A stretch of DNA of 51,537 nt from IMG/VR virus record IMGVR_UViG_3300046460_000424, positions 1 to 51,537 of that record; one strand, 5' to 3'. The position numbers were made by a program, and so were the translations under genes. The notes under the pieces are model-generated. The model was not told the DNA's origin, ran no database searches, and saw only the letters and a program-made list of their open reading frames with translations. How positions within the stretch are numbered: position 1 is the first letter of the stretch; each line of letters begins with the position of its first letter. The stretch comes from a virus. Positions 7,458-14,521 of this stretch are shown one piece after another.

Positions 7458-7781
7458 TCAAAACCCTCCCACAAAAGTCTTCTGCCCAGCGAGCCGAGCC
7501 CGCCGGATCATGCGTTCCATCGGGTGCAGTGCATCGACCGGCCCGTGCGGTTTGCCGCCGCGCCATGCCTCGATCGTCTTGCGCGTCTGGAAGTCGTAGA
7601 TGCTGAACAGCGCGTCCCGGTTCGCCGCATTCGCGCGGGTGAACATCTCGTGCTGCAGCATCGCGCTATCGAGGCTGTCGGTGCGGTAGGACGTGCTGCG
7701 GCCGAGCGTCGTGCTGACCTCGTAGCGGCCCGATAGCCCCTCCGCGACCGGGGTGGGGAAGGCGAGGGGGGTGTGTTTCAT
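7458..7781 (-). CDS. Hypothetical protein, 107 aa
   Basis: Unrecognised basic protein. Residues 20-80 read like a small alpha/beta domain (RYEVSTTLGRSTSYRTDSLDSAMLQHEMF, then DALFSIYDFQTRKTIEAWRG). The start ATG 7781 makes an ATGA junction with the first gene of the operon. No catalytic motif recognised. Confidence 0.72.
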   Translation of the reverse strand: MKHTPLAFPTPVAEGLSGRYEVSTTLGRSTSYRTDSLDSAMLQHEMFTRANAANRDALFSIYDFQTRKTIEAWRGGKPHGPVDALHPMERMIRRARLAGQKTFVGGF

Positions 7782-7987
7782 GCGGGCACGACGCGGTATG
7801 CGACGATGTTGTCGCCCGGGTCCGAAGCCTCGCCAGCCCACCAGTCATTCCCAATGGACCACACCGCAGCTTCAAAGCCGCAGACTTCGATGCCAGCGCG
7901 ATCGCGGACGTCCACAATGGTTTTGGGATCGACCGGGCAAGGACCGCCGTCGTGATCGATCCAGTCAGTTGCAGCAGCACTCGCCAT
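7778..7987 (-). CDS. Hypothetical protein, first gene of leftward operon
   Basis: Unrecognised 69-residue acidic protein (pattern of beta strands around CGFEAAVWSIGNDWWAG). It is the first gene of the leftward operon and starts 42 bases from the nearest operator-like site (8029-8043). Its promoter should therefore lie within 7990-8100 and be controlled by those sites. No promoter with good -35 and -10 boxes could be picked out there. Confidence 0.75.
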   Translation of the reverse strand: MASAAATDWIDHDGGPCPVDPKTIVDVRDRAGIEVCGFEAAVWSIGNDWWAGEASDPGDNIVAYRVVPA

Positions 7988-8028
7988 CGTCTCAACTCCA
8001 AACGCCCGCTTGGGCTGTTGGGAGTGTC

Positions 8029-8043
8029 TTCACATATTGTGGA
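8029..8043. promoter_or_regulatory. Operator-like site, left operon, O-L1
   Basis: TTCACATATTGTGGA. Its exact reverse complement recurs at 8759-8773, upstream of the Cro-like gene, 700 bp away. A second copy with one change lies 34 bp further at 8063-8077. The site is an imperfect palindrome (TTCACA/TGTGGA), as expected for an HTH repressor dimer. It likely controls the leftward operon starting at 7987. Confidence 0.75.
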
Positions 8044-8062
8044 TGTCCTTGCAAGCTCTAAT

Positions 8063-8077
8063 TTCACAAATTGTGGA
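8063..8077. promoter_or_regulatory. Operator-like site, left operon, O-L2
   Basis: TTCACAAATTGTGGA, differing from the site at 8029-8043 in one base and centred 34 bp from it, a little over three helical turns, which would put two bound repressor dimers on similar faces of the DNA. It also lies upstream of the plus-strand HTH gene at 8150, so it may act on both. Confidence 0.75.
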
Positions 8078-8149
8078 GCCGCCGATTTCAGGACCGCGCG
8101 CAGTGTGAATTTGCGCTGGCGATTCCCGTGCGATTGGACATGATGCGTC

Positions 8150-8383
8150 ATGACCGCGACGACGGAACAAGTGCGCGTGACGCTGGAGAGGTTGGCGGCA
8201 GAGCGGGGCGACAGTCTCGCCGACCTGTCGCGGATGATCGGGCGTAATGCCGCCTATGTTCAGCAGTTCATCAGGCGCGGTACGCCCGCCCGCCTATCGG
8301 AAGACGACCGTCTGAAACTGGCGCAGTATTTCGGAATAGACGAGCGGGAACTAGGCGCCCGCGAACCCTGGATGCCAGGCTAG
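8150..8383 (+). CDS. HTH domain protein resembling a truncated S24-type repressor
   Basis: A 77-residue protein with an XRE-like HTH (ERGDSLADLSRMIGRNAAYVQQFIRRGTP, about 19-47). The segment RLSEDDRLKLAQYFGIDERELG is typical of the N-terminal DNA-binding part of S24-family LexA/CI-like repressors of sphingomonads. The protein stops a few residues later, where a linker and peptidase domain would follow. It ends tail-to-tail with the repressor gene at 8380 (4-base overlap). It may be a free-standing regulator that competes with the CI-like protein, or the remnant of an older repressor. Confidence 0.8.
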   Translation: MTATTEQVRVTLERLAAERGDSLADLSRMIGRNAAYVQQFIRRGTPARLSEDDRLKLAQYFGIDERELGAREPWMPG

Positions 8384-8688
8384 CCCGCGCGAACCAGCGC
8401 TTTCGCTACATCGACGAGCTGGCGCTTCTGGTCAGGGTCGGCGCTCATCCAAATCTCAAGGATGTCGGTCGGCAGATCGTTCGGATCGTGGTCAAGCAGG
8501 TGGCCGGGCTGGATATTGAGGGCCGGCGCCAGCTTGCGCAGCCATTTCGCCGATAGCCCGCGGTCGCCGCTCTCGAGCATGCTGATGACGGTCCCGGTAG
8601 TGCCGACCTTCGCTGCCAGCGCTTCCTGAGACAGCTTACGGAATTCCCGCCACGCTTTCAGGTTGTTGGGGCCGCCGTTCTTATCCAT
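8380..8688 (-). CDS. CI-like XRE-family repressor
   Basis: A 102-residue protein with a clear HTH_3 domain: LKAWREFRKLSQEALAAKVGTTGTVISMLESGDRGLSAKWLRKLAPALNI (about 10-60). The C-terminus (LPTDILEIWMSADPDQKRQLVDVAKALV) resembles the dimerisation tail of short XRE repressors. It is divergent from the Cro-like gene at 8783 across a gap with three operator-like sites, the classic lysogeny-switch arrangement. No S24 peptidase domain is present, so induction would not use LexA-type self-cleavage. I chose the ATG at 8688; operator site O-R3 begins two bases upstream, which would allow autoregulation. Confidence 0.88.
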   Translation of the reverse strand: MDKNGGPNNLKAWREFRKLSQEALAAKVGTTGTVISMLESGDRGLSAKWLRKLAPALNIQPGHLLDHDPNDLPTDILEIWMSADPDQKRQLVDVAKALVRAG

Positions 8689-8689
8689 C

Positions 8690-8704
8690 TCCACATTATG
8701 CGGC
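8690..8704. promoter_or_regulatory. Degenerate operator-like site O-R3
   Basis: TCCACATTATGCGGC matches the consensus TCCACAATATGTGAA at 11 of 15 positions, with a perfect left half. It abuts the start codon of the repressor gene, the position expected for a weak autoregulatory operator. Confidence 0.5.
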
Positions 8705-8723
8705 GGCGCACCACAAAGCGCTT

Positions 8724-8738
8724 TAGACAGACTGTGAA
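8724..8738. promoter_or_regulatory. Degenerate operator-like site O-R2
   Basis: TAGACAGACTGTGAA matches the consensus at 10 of 15 positions with a perfect right half (TGTGAA). It is centred 34 bp from O-R3 and 35 bp from O-R1, the same spacing as the pair in front of the leftward operon. Confidence 0.48.
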
Positions 8739-8758
8739 GATGGGCTCTTGCACACGCC

Positions 8759-8773
8759 TCCACAATATGTGAA
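8759..8773. promoter_or_regulatory. Operator-like site O-R1
   Basis: TCCACAATATGTGAA, the exact reverse complement of the site at 8029-8043. It lies 10 bases upstream of the Cro-like start codon, so a repressor bound here would block the rightward early promoter or ribosome access. Confidence 0.75.
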
Positions 8774-8782
8774 GGTACCGGA

Positions 8783-8989
8783 ATGAGCATCCCGACAGCC
8801 AGAGAGCTTTGCGACGCGACCGGCATTAGCCCGTCTTACGCCCACATGATCCTGAGCGGTGACCGGAAGCCGGCGCGACCGCTGGCGATCGAGATATTCC
8901 GAAAGCTCGACTGGCGGCACGCGGTGATCGCGGATCTGACGCCCGAAGAGATCGATACGCTGGAGCGGATCGAAGCGAGGGCAGCCTAA
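8783..8989 (+). CDS. Cro-like HTH protein
   Basis: A 68-residue protein made almost wholly of an HTH (TARELCDATGISPSYAHMILSGDRKPARPLAIEIFRKL, about 5-42) with a short helical tail. Size and fold match Cro/YdaS-type regulators. It faces away from the CI-like gene over the operator region and should be the first gene of the rightward transcript. Its stop overlaps that of the minus-strand gene at 8986. Confidence 0.82.
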   Translation: MSIPTARELCDATGISPSYAHMILSGDRKPARPLAIEIFRKLDWRHAVIADLTPEEIDTLERIEARAA

Positions 8990-9366
8990 TGGGCCAGCCG
9001 TCTCCTTCGCTTCCGGAACGCAATGATGTTGCCTCGGATCGCCTTGGCATAGGTGCGGGCGGCATTGCCCATGCCGATTGCCAGCAGCTCGCCGGGTCCG
9101 CGAAACCAATGCACGCGATCATCGGCGACGATCCGGCATGTGAACGTGTCGCGCTGGTGTCCGAATGTGGGCGCCTCATCCAGCCAGAGAGCGGCGGTTT
9201 CGTCGTCAACACCGTTGGCGGGCACGACGATGAAGCCAAGGACCTCGGCCGCTCGCCTGACCAACGTAAGGTGATCTTCAACCGAAACGTCCGTGAGCGT
9301 GTCGCCGTCAGCTTCCATCGTGACGCGATCGCCCCGGCGAACGAATATCGCCTGTTCCGCTCCCAT
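8986..9366 (-). CDS. Hypothetical protein on the opposite strand
   Basis: Unrecognised 126-residue protein, read against the rightward operon. ATG 9366 has GGGAGGGG three bases upstream, the best ribosome-binding site in this region, and the composition is protein-like (alternating beta and helix, then the basic tail RKRRRRLAH). The plus-strand frame over the same bases is low in helix- and strand-forming patterns and was rejected. Lying between the Cro-like gene and the replication genes and convergent to the former, it may be a lysogenically expressed gene; its transcript would oppose rightward early transcription. Confidence 0.68.
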   Translation of the reverse strand: MGAEQAIFVRRGDRVTMEADGDTLTDVSVEDHLTLVRRAAEVLGFIVVPANGVDDETAALWLDEAPTFGHQRDTFTCRIVADDRVHWFRGPGELLAIGMGNAARTYAKAIRGNIIAFRKRRRRLAH

Positions 9367-9456
9367 ACACCCCTCCCGACACCTGCCCAAAACACGGCAG
9401 AACGTTTGAGATTACAACCATTTCGGTCCGACCGTCCACTGATCCAGAACAATGAG

Positions 9457-9475
9457 CCGGCATTCACCATGCCGG
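9457..9475. repeat. 7-bp inverted repeat in the gap before the replication operon
   Basis: CCGGCAT and ATGCCGG pair around a 5-base loop in the 170-base gap between the minus-strand gene ending upstream at 9366 and the plus-strand gene at 9537. It could be a terminator without a strong T-run or a regulator site. Otherwise this gap shows no clear promoter to me; TTGTAA and TGTTTT 17 bases apart on the minus strand are the best candidate for the gene at 8986-9366. Confidence 0.4.
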
Positions 9476-9536
9476 TTTCCGTAGCGGCATGGCCCGGACT
9501 GGGTAGGGCGTTCGGCGTGGCGGAAGGGGTGGCGTG

Positions 9537-9761
9537 ATGGGGGCTTGGCAACCGATCGACAGCATTCCGCTGAATGGCGAACTCGTGCTGTTGTACCAGC
9601 CCGGCAAGGCGATCGTGGTCGGTTATCTGAGCCAAGCGCTCGGGTACGGTATCCGCACCGTCCCCGGCGACAAGGCTTGGCACCCAACCTTCTGGCAGCC
9701 ACTCCCCGCGCCACCAGCCGCCCCACCCGGTCAACACGACGCTCCGGCGGGGGAGGGTTGA
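9537..9761 (+). CDS. Small W-rich protein resembling phage DUF551-type proteins
   Basis: A 74-residue protein. The start WQPIDSIPLNGELVLLY and the later WHPTFWQPLPAPP follow the pattern of a widespread small phage family in which a Trp-Gln-Pro motif opens and closes the domain. Function unknown. A GTG three bases before the ATG could also serve; GGAAGGGG lies upstream. First gene of the rightward replication operon. Confidence 0.78.
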   Translation: MGAWQPIDSIPLNGELVLLYQPGKAIVVGYLSQALGYGIRTVPGDKAWHPTFWQPLPAPPAAPPGQHDAPAGEG

Positions 9762-10085
9762 GTGGGCACCGAGCAAAGCGAGCGTTCCGCGCTGGCAGTT
9801 ACCCGCAATCCATTGCTCGCGCTTCCGGGCGCTGTGGCGATGCAGTCTCTGCCGGTCGAAACACGGCAGGCGATGGCTAAGGCGTTGCGCGACATTCAGG
9901 TCGACGCGCGCGTCCGCGCTGAGAAATGCTGGCGGACACACAAGGCCCCGATGGCCGTCTATTGGAAGGCGGTCGGCGTCTATTCGGGACATCTTGCGCG
10001 CGTTCTTTCCGTTGCTCCGCCTAACGACCCCGCGCCGCTGTCGGCGATGTCGCAGGCTGAGGCCGAAGCCCGGGGACTGGCATGA
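9762..10085 (+). CDS. Hypothetical protein, 107 aa
   Basis: Unrecognised helical protein. It begins with GTG directly after the stop of the previous gene and ends in an ATGA junction. A basic central stretch (ALRDIQVDARVRAEKCWRTHKAPMAVYWKAVGVYSGHLARVL, about 41-81) suggests nucleic-acid contact, which is an inference. Confidence 0.75.
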   Translation: MGTEQSERSALAVTRNPLLALPGAVAMQSLPVETRQAMAKALRDIQVDARVRAEKCWRTHKAPMAVYWKAVGVYSGHLARVLSVAPPNDPAPLSAMSQAEAEARGLA

Positions 10086-10339
10086 CCACGCCCACCATCC
10101 TCGCGCTGGCCGCTGTCGGCACCGGTTACGCCGTCATCACTGTGGGCCTGCTCCGATTCCTCGCACGGATCACCCGCGAGACTGGCGCTCGCCTCGACCA
10201 AATCGCCGCCGACCTCAACGCAGAACGAGCCGGCGTGTTTGCCCAAACGCCACACAGCCACCGCGAGGGGCCAGGCGAAGGGCGATGGGGTGAGGAAGAT
10301 CATGGCCAAGCGAACTACATCATCACGGGAGCGGAATAA
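10082..10339 (+). CDS. Small membrane protein, 85 aa
   Basis: One likely transmembrane helix at residues 5-27 (TILALAAVGTGYAVITVGLL), then an amphipathic helix (RITRETGARLDQIAADLNAE) and a polar tail. Orientation with the C-terminus inside is suggested by the Arg residues after the helix. No function is recognised. ATGA junction with the gene before. Confidence 0.73.
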   Translation: MTTPTILALAAVGTGYAVITVGLLRFLARITRETGARLDQIAADLNAERAGVFAQTPHSHREGPGEGRWGEEDHGQANYIITGAE

Positions 10340-10776
10340 TGGCTGATCTTTCAATACCCGCGCGGAATTCCGTTGCAGCGCAGCAAGAGCTATTCGCCCG
10401 CGCCGCGTCGGACGAAGGCCTGTCGCTGGCGGCCATTCACGCGCTCGACAAGCACCTGCGCATGTCAACGATGCGGGGCTGGGCGAGCGGCGCCACACAG
10501 ATGCCGGCTTGGGCCATTGGTGCGCTCGGTGAAGTCGGCGTGCCCGATCATCTCCTGTCGCTCGTCACCGCGCCATGGATGCGCTCCGTCATCACCGACG
10601 AGGAAACCGACAGCGATCTGGACGATGCAGCGGACGCGGCGGCCGATGTCGTCACTGCGGTTCGCCGGGCTCGTCATCCGCAAAGCCCCGGTGGCGTTGC
10701 GATCGTCCACACCGAGACGGCGCAGATCAAGCCGCTGGTTCGCCGGGCGCATGCCAAGCTGCGGAGGGTGGCATGA
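10339..10776 (+). CDS. Hypothetical regulator-like protein, 145 aa
   Basis: Residues 15-75 (QELFARAASDEGLSLAAIHALDKHLRMSTMRGWASGATQMPAWAIGAL) read like a CII-like or other small HTH regulator, with a GWASG turn before the recognition-like helix. Similar proteins are found early in phage replication operons. The C-terminal half is acidic then basic. Assignment as a regulator is an inference from pattern and position. Confidence 0.7.
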   Translation: MADLSIPARNSVAAQQELFARAASDEGLSLAAIHALDKHLRMSTMRGWASGATQMPAWAIGALGEVGVPDHLLSLVTAPWMRSVITDEETDSDLDDAADAAADVVTAVRRARHPQSPGGVAIVHTETAQIKPLVRRAHAKLRRVA

Positions 10777-11060
10777 GCGAGGAAATCACCGCATTCGTCC
10801 GCCAAGTCGCGCAGTCCGCGCACGCGATCAGCCTGCAAGCTGGTGTCGGCGGGATGGAAACAGCCGGCGCGATTATCAGCTATCTCGCGGCGCATCCTGA
10901 ACACATCGCGACGTTCATGGAGAATGGCAGCACGATCGATCTGCCTGACGACTGGATCGATGGCGGGTGCCTGACGTGGCACGCCGCTAACGGCAAGATC
11001 GTCCACCCGAGCGAGGCTCGTGCTGCTCGTGAGGCTAAGCGCGCACAGGTGCAGGCATGA
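10773..11060 (+). CDS. Hypothetical protein, 95 aa
   Basis: Unrecognised mainly helical protein (ITAFVRQVAQSAHAISLQAGVGG near the N-terminus) with a basic C-terminal helix (EARAAREAKRAQVQA). The ATG overlaps the previous stop (ATGA) and the next gene begins in its own stop (ATGA). Confidence 0.75.
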   Translation: MSEEITAFVRQVAQSAHAISLQAGVGGMETAGAIISYLAAHPEHIATFMENGSTIDLPDDWIDGGCLTWHAANGKIVHPSEARAAREAKRAQVQA

Positions 11061-11338
11061 GGGCGCCCGTCCTCTTCCACCCATCCTGCGGCTCAGCCGG
11101 CGCCGACTTCATGGAAGACTGGTGCGGACGCTGCAAGCGCGACCAAGCCTTTCGCGACGACGCGGGCGATAGCTGCCCGATTGCGGCGAACACGATGGCG
11201 TATTCCATCACGGATCCAGAATACCCTCGCGAGTGGCGGCAGGATGGCCCTAGCGGCCCACGCTGCACCGCATTCGAGGCAATCGACGCGGCAGTGCAGC
11301 CGATCGATCCGGCCGCTGTTGTCAGGCCGCTCCTGTGA
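11057..11338 (+). CDS. Cys-rich protein, putative zinc binding, 93 aa
   Basis: Contains FHPSCG (Cys11), DWCGRCKRD (Cys23, Cys26), DSCPI (Cys40) and RCTAF (Cys70), with the pattern C-x2-C and two further Cys residues likely to hold a zinc ion. A common small gene in sphingomonad prophages in my recollection, of unknown function. Coupled to both neighbours. Confidence 0.77.
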   Translation: MRAPVLFHPSCGSAGADFMEDWCGRCKRDQAFRDDAGDSCPIAANTMAYSITDPEYPREWRQDGPSGPRCTAFEAIDAAVQPIDPAAVVRPLL

Positions 11339-11499
11339 ACCGCGACGACACAGACGGCGCGGGGGTGGGGCGCTCGGGGATCACGCGGCCGGCAACACCA
11401 CAGGAGCGCCTGTACGCGCGGCGCAAGGAGGCGATGACGGCGGCGTTGCGGAAGGGCGTTGCGGAGGGCGTTGTGGCTCCGTTGGGGAAGCGGTTGTGA
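11335..11499 (+). CDS. Small basic protein, 54 aa
   Basis: Short gene seen from GTGA junctions at both ends (with the gene ending 11338 and the gene starting 11496). The peptide starts with an acidic stretch and then forms a basic helix (PQERLYARRKEAMTAALRKG). No family recognised. Confidence 0.65.
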   Translation: MNRDDTDGAGVGRSGITRPATPQERLYARRKEAMTAALRKGVAEGVVAPLGKRL

Positions 11500-11657
11500 A
11501 CGACATGCAATCCATCCTGACCGGCCCGCACATCAAGACGCTGCTGCGCGGACCCGGGCCTCGCTACATCGAGGTCGATCCACTGTATTTCGTCGCCGTG
11601 CGTCGGGATATCCGCACGGGTGATGTGCGCGCTGTTCGTCGGCGGGGTGTGGGATGA
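11496..11657 (+). CDS. Small basic protein, 53 aa
   Basis: Short gene with GTGA junction at its start and ATGA at its end. The sequence alternates hydrophobic and basic residues (RYIEVDPLYFVAVRRDIRTGDVRAVRRR), a likely small beta sheet, which would fit an Arc-like or nucleic-acid-binding fold, though this is only an inference. Confidence 0.65.
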   Translation: MNDMQSILTGPHIKTLLRGPGPRYIEVDPLYFVAVRRDIRTGDVRAVRRRGVG

Positions 11658-11842
11658 ACCACGGCGCCAAAAAGGTCGCGCGGACCGAGATCAGCGCGCA
11701 AATGACCACGTTCCTGTATCAGGCTCGCATCGCTGCGGTGCGGGCGATCACGGTCGACGAATTGCTCGCGCGGCATGGTGGGCGCCGGCAGGAAGTCGAA
11801 TACGCGCTGATGATCGCGCTGCAGAAGCGGGCCGGCGAATGA
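11654..11842 (+). CDS. Small helical protein, 62 aa
   Basis: Unrecognised. The segment AVRAITVDELLARHGGRRQEVEYALMIAL (about 28-56) has the look of a helix-turn-helix with a GG turn. ATGA junctions on both sides. A DNA-binding role is possible. Confidence 0.7.
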   Translation: MNHGAKKVARTEISAQMTTFLYQARIAAVRAITVDELLARHGGRRQEVEYALMIALQKRAGE

Positions 11843-12288
11843 ACATGCTGGCCATCCTCGATGCGATGGAAACGCCGCTCAAGCCGGTGCTGGATCCGCG
11901 TGTCTATGTCGAGCCGAAGGACAAGAATCCTTCTTCCGAGCTTCAACGCCAAGGTCCGTGGATCAGCTTCATTCGGGTGCATGCCCGGGGTATCCTCGCT
12001 TTCGCGGTCCCGAACGGCACGCACATCGCCAGCCGGTGGGGCAGAAACAAGGCCGACAGGGAAGGGCGCTACACTGGCTTCCCCGATACCGGCGCCGCCT
12101 GGAGCGGCACGACGGCCTATCTGGAATGGAAAGACGGCCAGGGCAAAGCGGACCCCGCGCAGATCGAATGCCTCAACCGGCTGGTCGCGATGGGGCATCC
12201 CTGCGCGATCGTCCGCACGCGCGAGGGCGCCAATCGCTGGCTGCTGTCGCTTGGCGCGCCGATTCCGGCGAGGGAGGGTCGGCTGTGA
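11839..12288 (+). CDS. VRR-NUC domain nuclease
   Basis: A 149-residue protein of the VRR-NUC (PD-(D/E)xK) family. Visible motifs: an N-terminal Glu in SSELQRQ, the GRYTGFPDTGA segment carrying Asp about 81, and the catalytic TTAYLEWKDGQGK (Glu about 95, Lys about 97), then AQIECLNRLVAMGHPCAIVRTREG, typical for this family. Freestanding viral VRR-NUC proteins are linked with DNA repair or Holliday-junction processing. It stands just before the primase-helicase gene and is coupled by ATGA at its start and GTGA at its end. Confidence 0.88.
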   Translation: MNMLAILDAMETPLKPVLDPRVYVEPKDKNPSSELQRQGPWISFIRVHARGILAFAVPNGTHIASRWGRNKADREGRYTGFPDTGAAWSGTTAYLEWKDGQGKADPAQIECLNRLVAMGHPCAIVRTREGANRWLLSLGAPIPAREGRL

Positions 12289-12464
12289 ACATCGACGCCA
12301 TGCGCCTCCTGCCTGAGCATCTCGAGGCCCTGCAATCTCTCGTGGATCGCTGCCCGACCGCTGAAGACAAGAAATGGCTGATTGTCACCGCGGGCGCTTG
12401 CGAGGCGATCAGCCGCGAAGATGGCTGCCTGATGATCTCGGCAAACCAGCTGGAGACCGCATGA
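12285..12464 (+). CDS. Small hypothetical protein, 59 aa
   Basis: Unrecognised helical peptide (LPEHLEALQSLVDRCPTAEDKKWLIVTAGACEAISR). GTG start overlaps the stop of the nuclease gene; its own stop overlaps the start of the primase gene. Probably a small partner of replication proteins by position only. Confidence 0.65.
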   Translation: MNIDAMRLLPEHLEALQSLVDRCPTAEDKKWLIVTAGACEAISREDGCLMISANQLETA

Positions 12465-14521
12465 GCATGGCCGTAGATTTTGACGCGATCCGCCATGACT
12501 ATCCGCTCGACGCGGTCGTTGGTCAGTCGCGCAAGCTGGTTAAGTCCGGCCGCAACAAGCTCGCGGTTTGCCCCTTTCATCCGGACAAGTCGCCGAGCCT
12601 TGTGCTGTATCCGGACCAGACATATCATTGCTACGGGTGCGCCCAACATGGCGACGTGCTGGATTATATCGCCGGCACGCAGCACCTCACGATATCTGAG
12701 GCGATCCGCTTCCTGACCGGCGGCAACGCGCCGCGGCTCGATGATGTCGACCAGGCGCGGCGCGAGCGGGAAGCTCGGCACCGCGAGGCAGAGCATAAGC
12801 GCAAGCAGGAGAATGCCGTTCTCGCAGCTCGGGAGCGCTGGGCCCGGGCCCTTCCGGTCAATGGCGTCGGTAACGCCTATCTCGATCGCAAGAATGTCGC
12901 GCCATATGGCTGCCGCCGCGAAGGCGACAATCTGCTGGTGCCTATGTTCGGCGGCGACGGTCTCATCCAGTCCGTGCAGGCGATCACGCCCGATGGCGGA
13001 AAGCTGTTCCATGCCGGCGCCCCAGTCAAGGGATCCGTGCTGTCGCTCGGCCAAGCCGATCAGGGCCCCATCGTTGTCGCTGAGGGCTTTGCGACGGGCG
13101 CCACCATCCAGGCCGCGTCGGGCTTCGTGGTCTATGTCGGCTTCAGCAAAGGAGCATTGCTCGACACCGCGAAGATCGCGGCACTGCGCAACCCGGGCCG
13201 CGCGATCGTCGTGGCGGCCGATGTCAACGGCGTCGATGCCGCTGAGCGCGCAGCCAAGTCGGTAGATGGCCGTGTCATCATCCCTGACCTGCAGGGCGCC
13301 GAAGGAACGGACTTCAACGATCAGGCGGCGCACTATGGCCTGGATGACGTGGCGGCACTTTTCTCCACGTTGACCAGAGCAGTCGTCGCAGCCTCAGAAA
13401 AGCTGGTACGCGCGACACCGTTCGCGTGGCGCCCTACAGAAGCAATCCCCAAGCGCCAATGGCTCTATGGCAAGCATCTCCTGCGCAAATTCGTGTCTGT
13501 CGACGTGGCAGCTGGCGGCGTCGGTAAGTCGTCGCTCAAGATCGGCGAGGCGATGGCGATGGCATCCGGCCGCGACCTCTACGACAAGGGGTTGCCCGAG
13601 GGCGCTCTGTCGGTCTGGCTCTGGAATCTTGAGGATCCGGTCGAGGAAATGGAGCGCCGCCTCCACGCGACCGCGCAACGCTTTCGGATCGAACCCGCCG
13701 AATTGGGCGACCGCCTCTATGTCGACAGCGGACGCGACCAGCCGCTGGTCATCGCCACCGAAGGACCGGACGGCGCCATGATCGCGCGGCCTGTCGTCGA
13801 CGCCCTGATTGCCGAGATGATCGAGCGCAAAATTGACGTGCTGATCGTGGATCCGTTCATCAGCTCGCATGCCGTCTCCGAGAACGACAACAACGCGATC
13901 GACATCGTCGCGCGCGAGTGGAACGTCATCGCTGATCGCACGGGCGCGGCGATCAACCTCGTGCATCACGTTCGCAAGCAGAACGGCACCGAGGCTACCG
14001 CAGACAGCGCCCGCGGCGCATCGTCGCTGATCGGCAAGGCGCGCTCCGTGCTGGTCTACAACCGCATGTCCGACACCGAAGCTACATCGCTTGGCGTCGA
14101 CACGGCGGATCGCAAATTCTTCTTTCGCGTCGACAACGACAAGGCGAACCTCGCCCCACCCGACGCGACAGACTGGTATCGCATGAACAACGTCGACCTC
14201 GCCAATGGCGACTCTGTCGGTGTTGCGTGTTCGTGGACCCCTCCGAGTGCTTTCGAGGGCATTTCCACGTCGCATCTCTTGCGTGTGCAGTGCGGCATTT
14301 CCGAAGGGAAGTGGCGCGAAAACAGCCAGGCGAAAGCTTGGGCTGGGAACGTCGTCGCCAACGTCGTTGGCCTCGATCTGGACGACAAGAAGGACAAGGC
14401 GCGGGTCAAGAAATTGCTCGGCGCATGGATCAAGGAAGGCGTTCTGGAGGTGGTCAACGACCTCGACGAACACCGCGAAGAAAAGACGTTCATCGTCGTC
14501 GGCCGCTGGGTTGCCGAGTGA
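12461..14521 (+). CDS. Primase-helicase fusion (CHC2 zinc finger, Toprim, RepA-like ATPase)
   Basis: A 686-residue replication protein. Domains in order: CHC2 zinc finger with CPFH (37-40) and CYGC (57-60); a linker rich in Arg and Glu (95-130); a Toprim-like domain with VVAEGFATG (Glu208) and ADVNG (Asp254); then an AAA/RecA-type ATPase with Walker A GGVGKSS (352-358) and Walker B DVLIVDPF about 110 residues later. This build is that of phage primase-helicases, which open and prime the origin. It starts within the stop of the previous gene and is followed by a repeat cluster and ssb. Confidence 0.93.
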   Translation: MSMAVDFDAIRHDYPLDAVVGQSRKLVKSGRNKLAVCPFHPDKSPSLVLYPDQTYHCYGCAQHGDVLDYIAGTQHLTISEAIRFLTGGNAPRLDDVDQARREREARHREAEHKRKQENAVLAARERWARALPVNGVGNAYLDRKNVAPYGCRREGDNLLVPMFGGDGLIQSVQAITPDGGKLFHAGAPVKGSVLSLGQADQGPIVVAEGFATGATIQAASGFVVYVGFSKGALLDTAKIAALRNPGRAIVVAADVNGVDAAERAAKSVDGRVIIPDLQGAEGTDFNDQAAHYGLDDVAALFSTLTRAVVAASEKLVRATPFAWRPTEAIPKRQWLYGKHLLRKFVSVDVAAGGVGKSSLKIGEAMAMASGRDLYDKGLPEGALSVWLWNLEDPVEEMERRLHATAQRFRIEPAELGDRLYVDSGRDQPLVIATEGPDGAMIARPVVDALIAEMIERKIDVLIVDPFISSHAVSENDNNAIDIVAREWNVIADRTGAAINLVHHVRKQNGTEATADSARGASSLIGKARSVLVYNRMSDTEATSLGVDTADRKFFFRVDNDKANLAPPDATDWYRMNNVDLANGDSVGVACSWTPPSAFEGISTSHLLRVQCGISEGKWRENSQAKAWAGNVVANVVGLDLDDKKDKARVKKLLGAWIKEGVLEVVNDLDEHREEKTFIVVGRWVAE

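Noticed and set aside
8989-9537. Plus-strand frame of 182 codons opposite the gene at 8986-9366
   Set aside because: It has no good ribosome-binding site and a poor composition; the minus-strand frame has both a strong site and a protein-like sequence.
8826-9992. Minus-strand frame of 388 codons crossing several genes
   Set aside because: Ser/Arg/Pro-rich composition and overlap with four supported genes; an antisense shadow.
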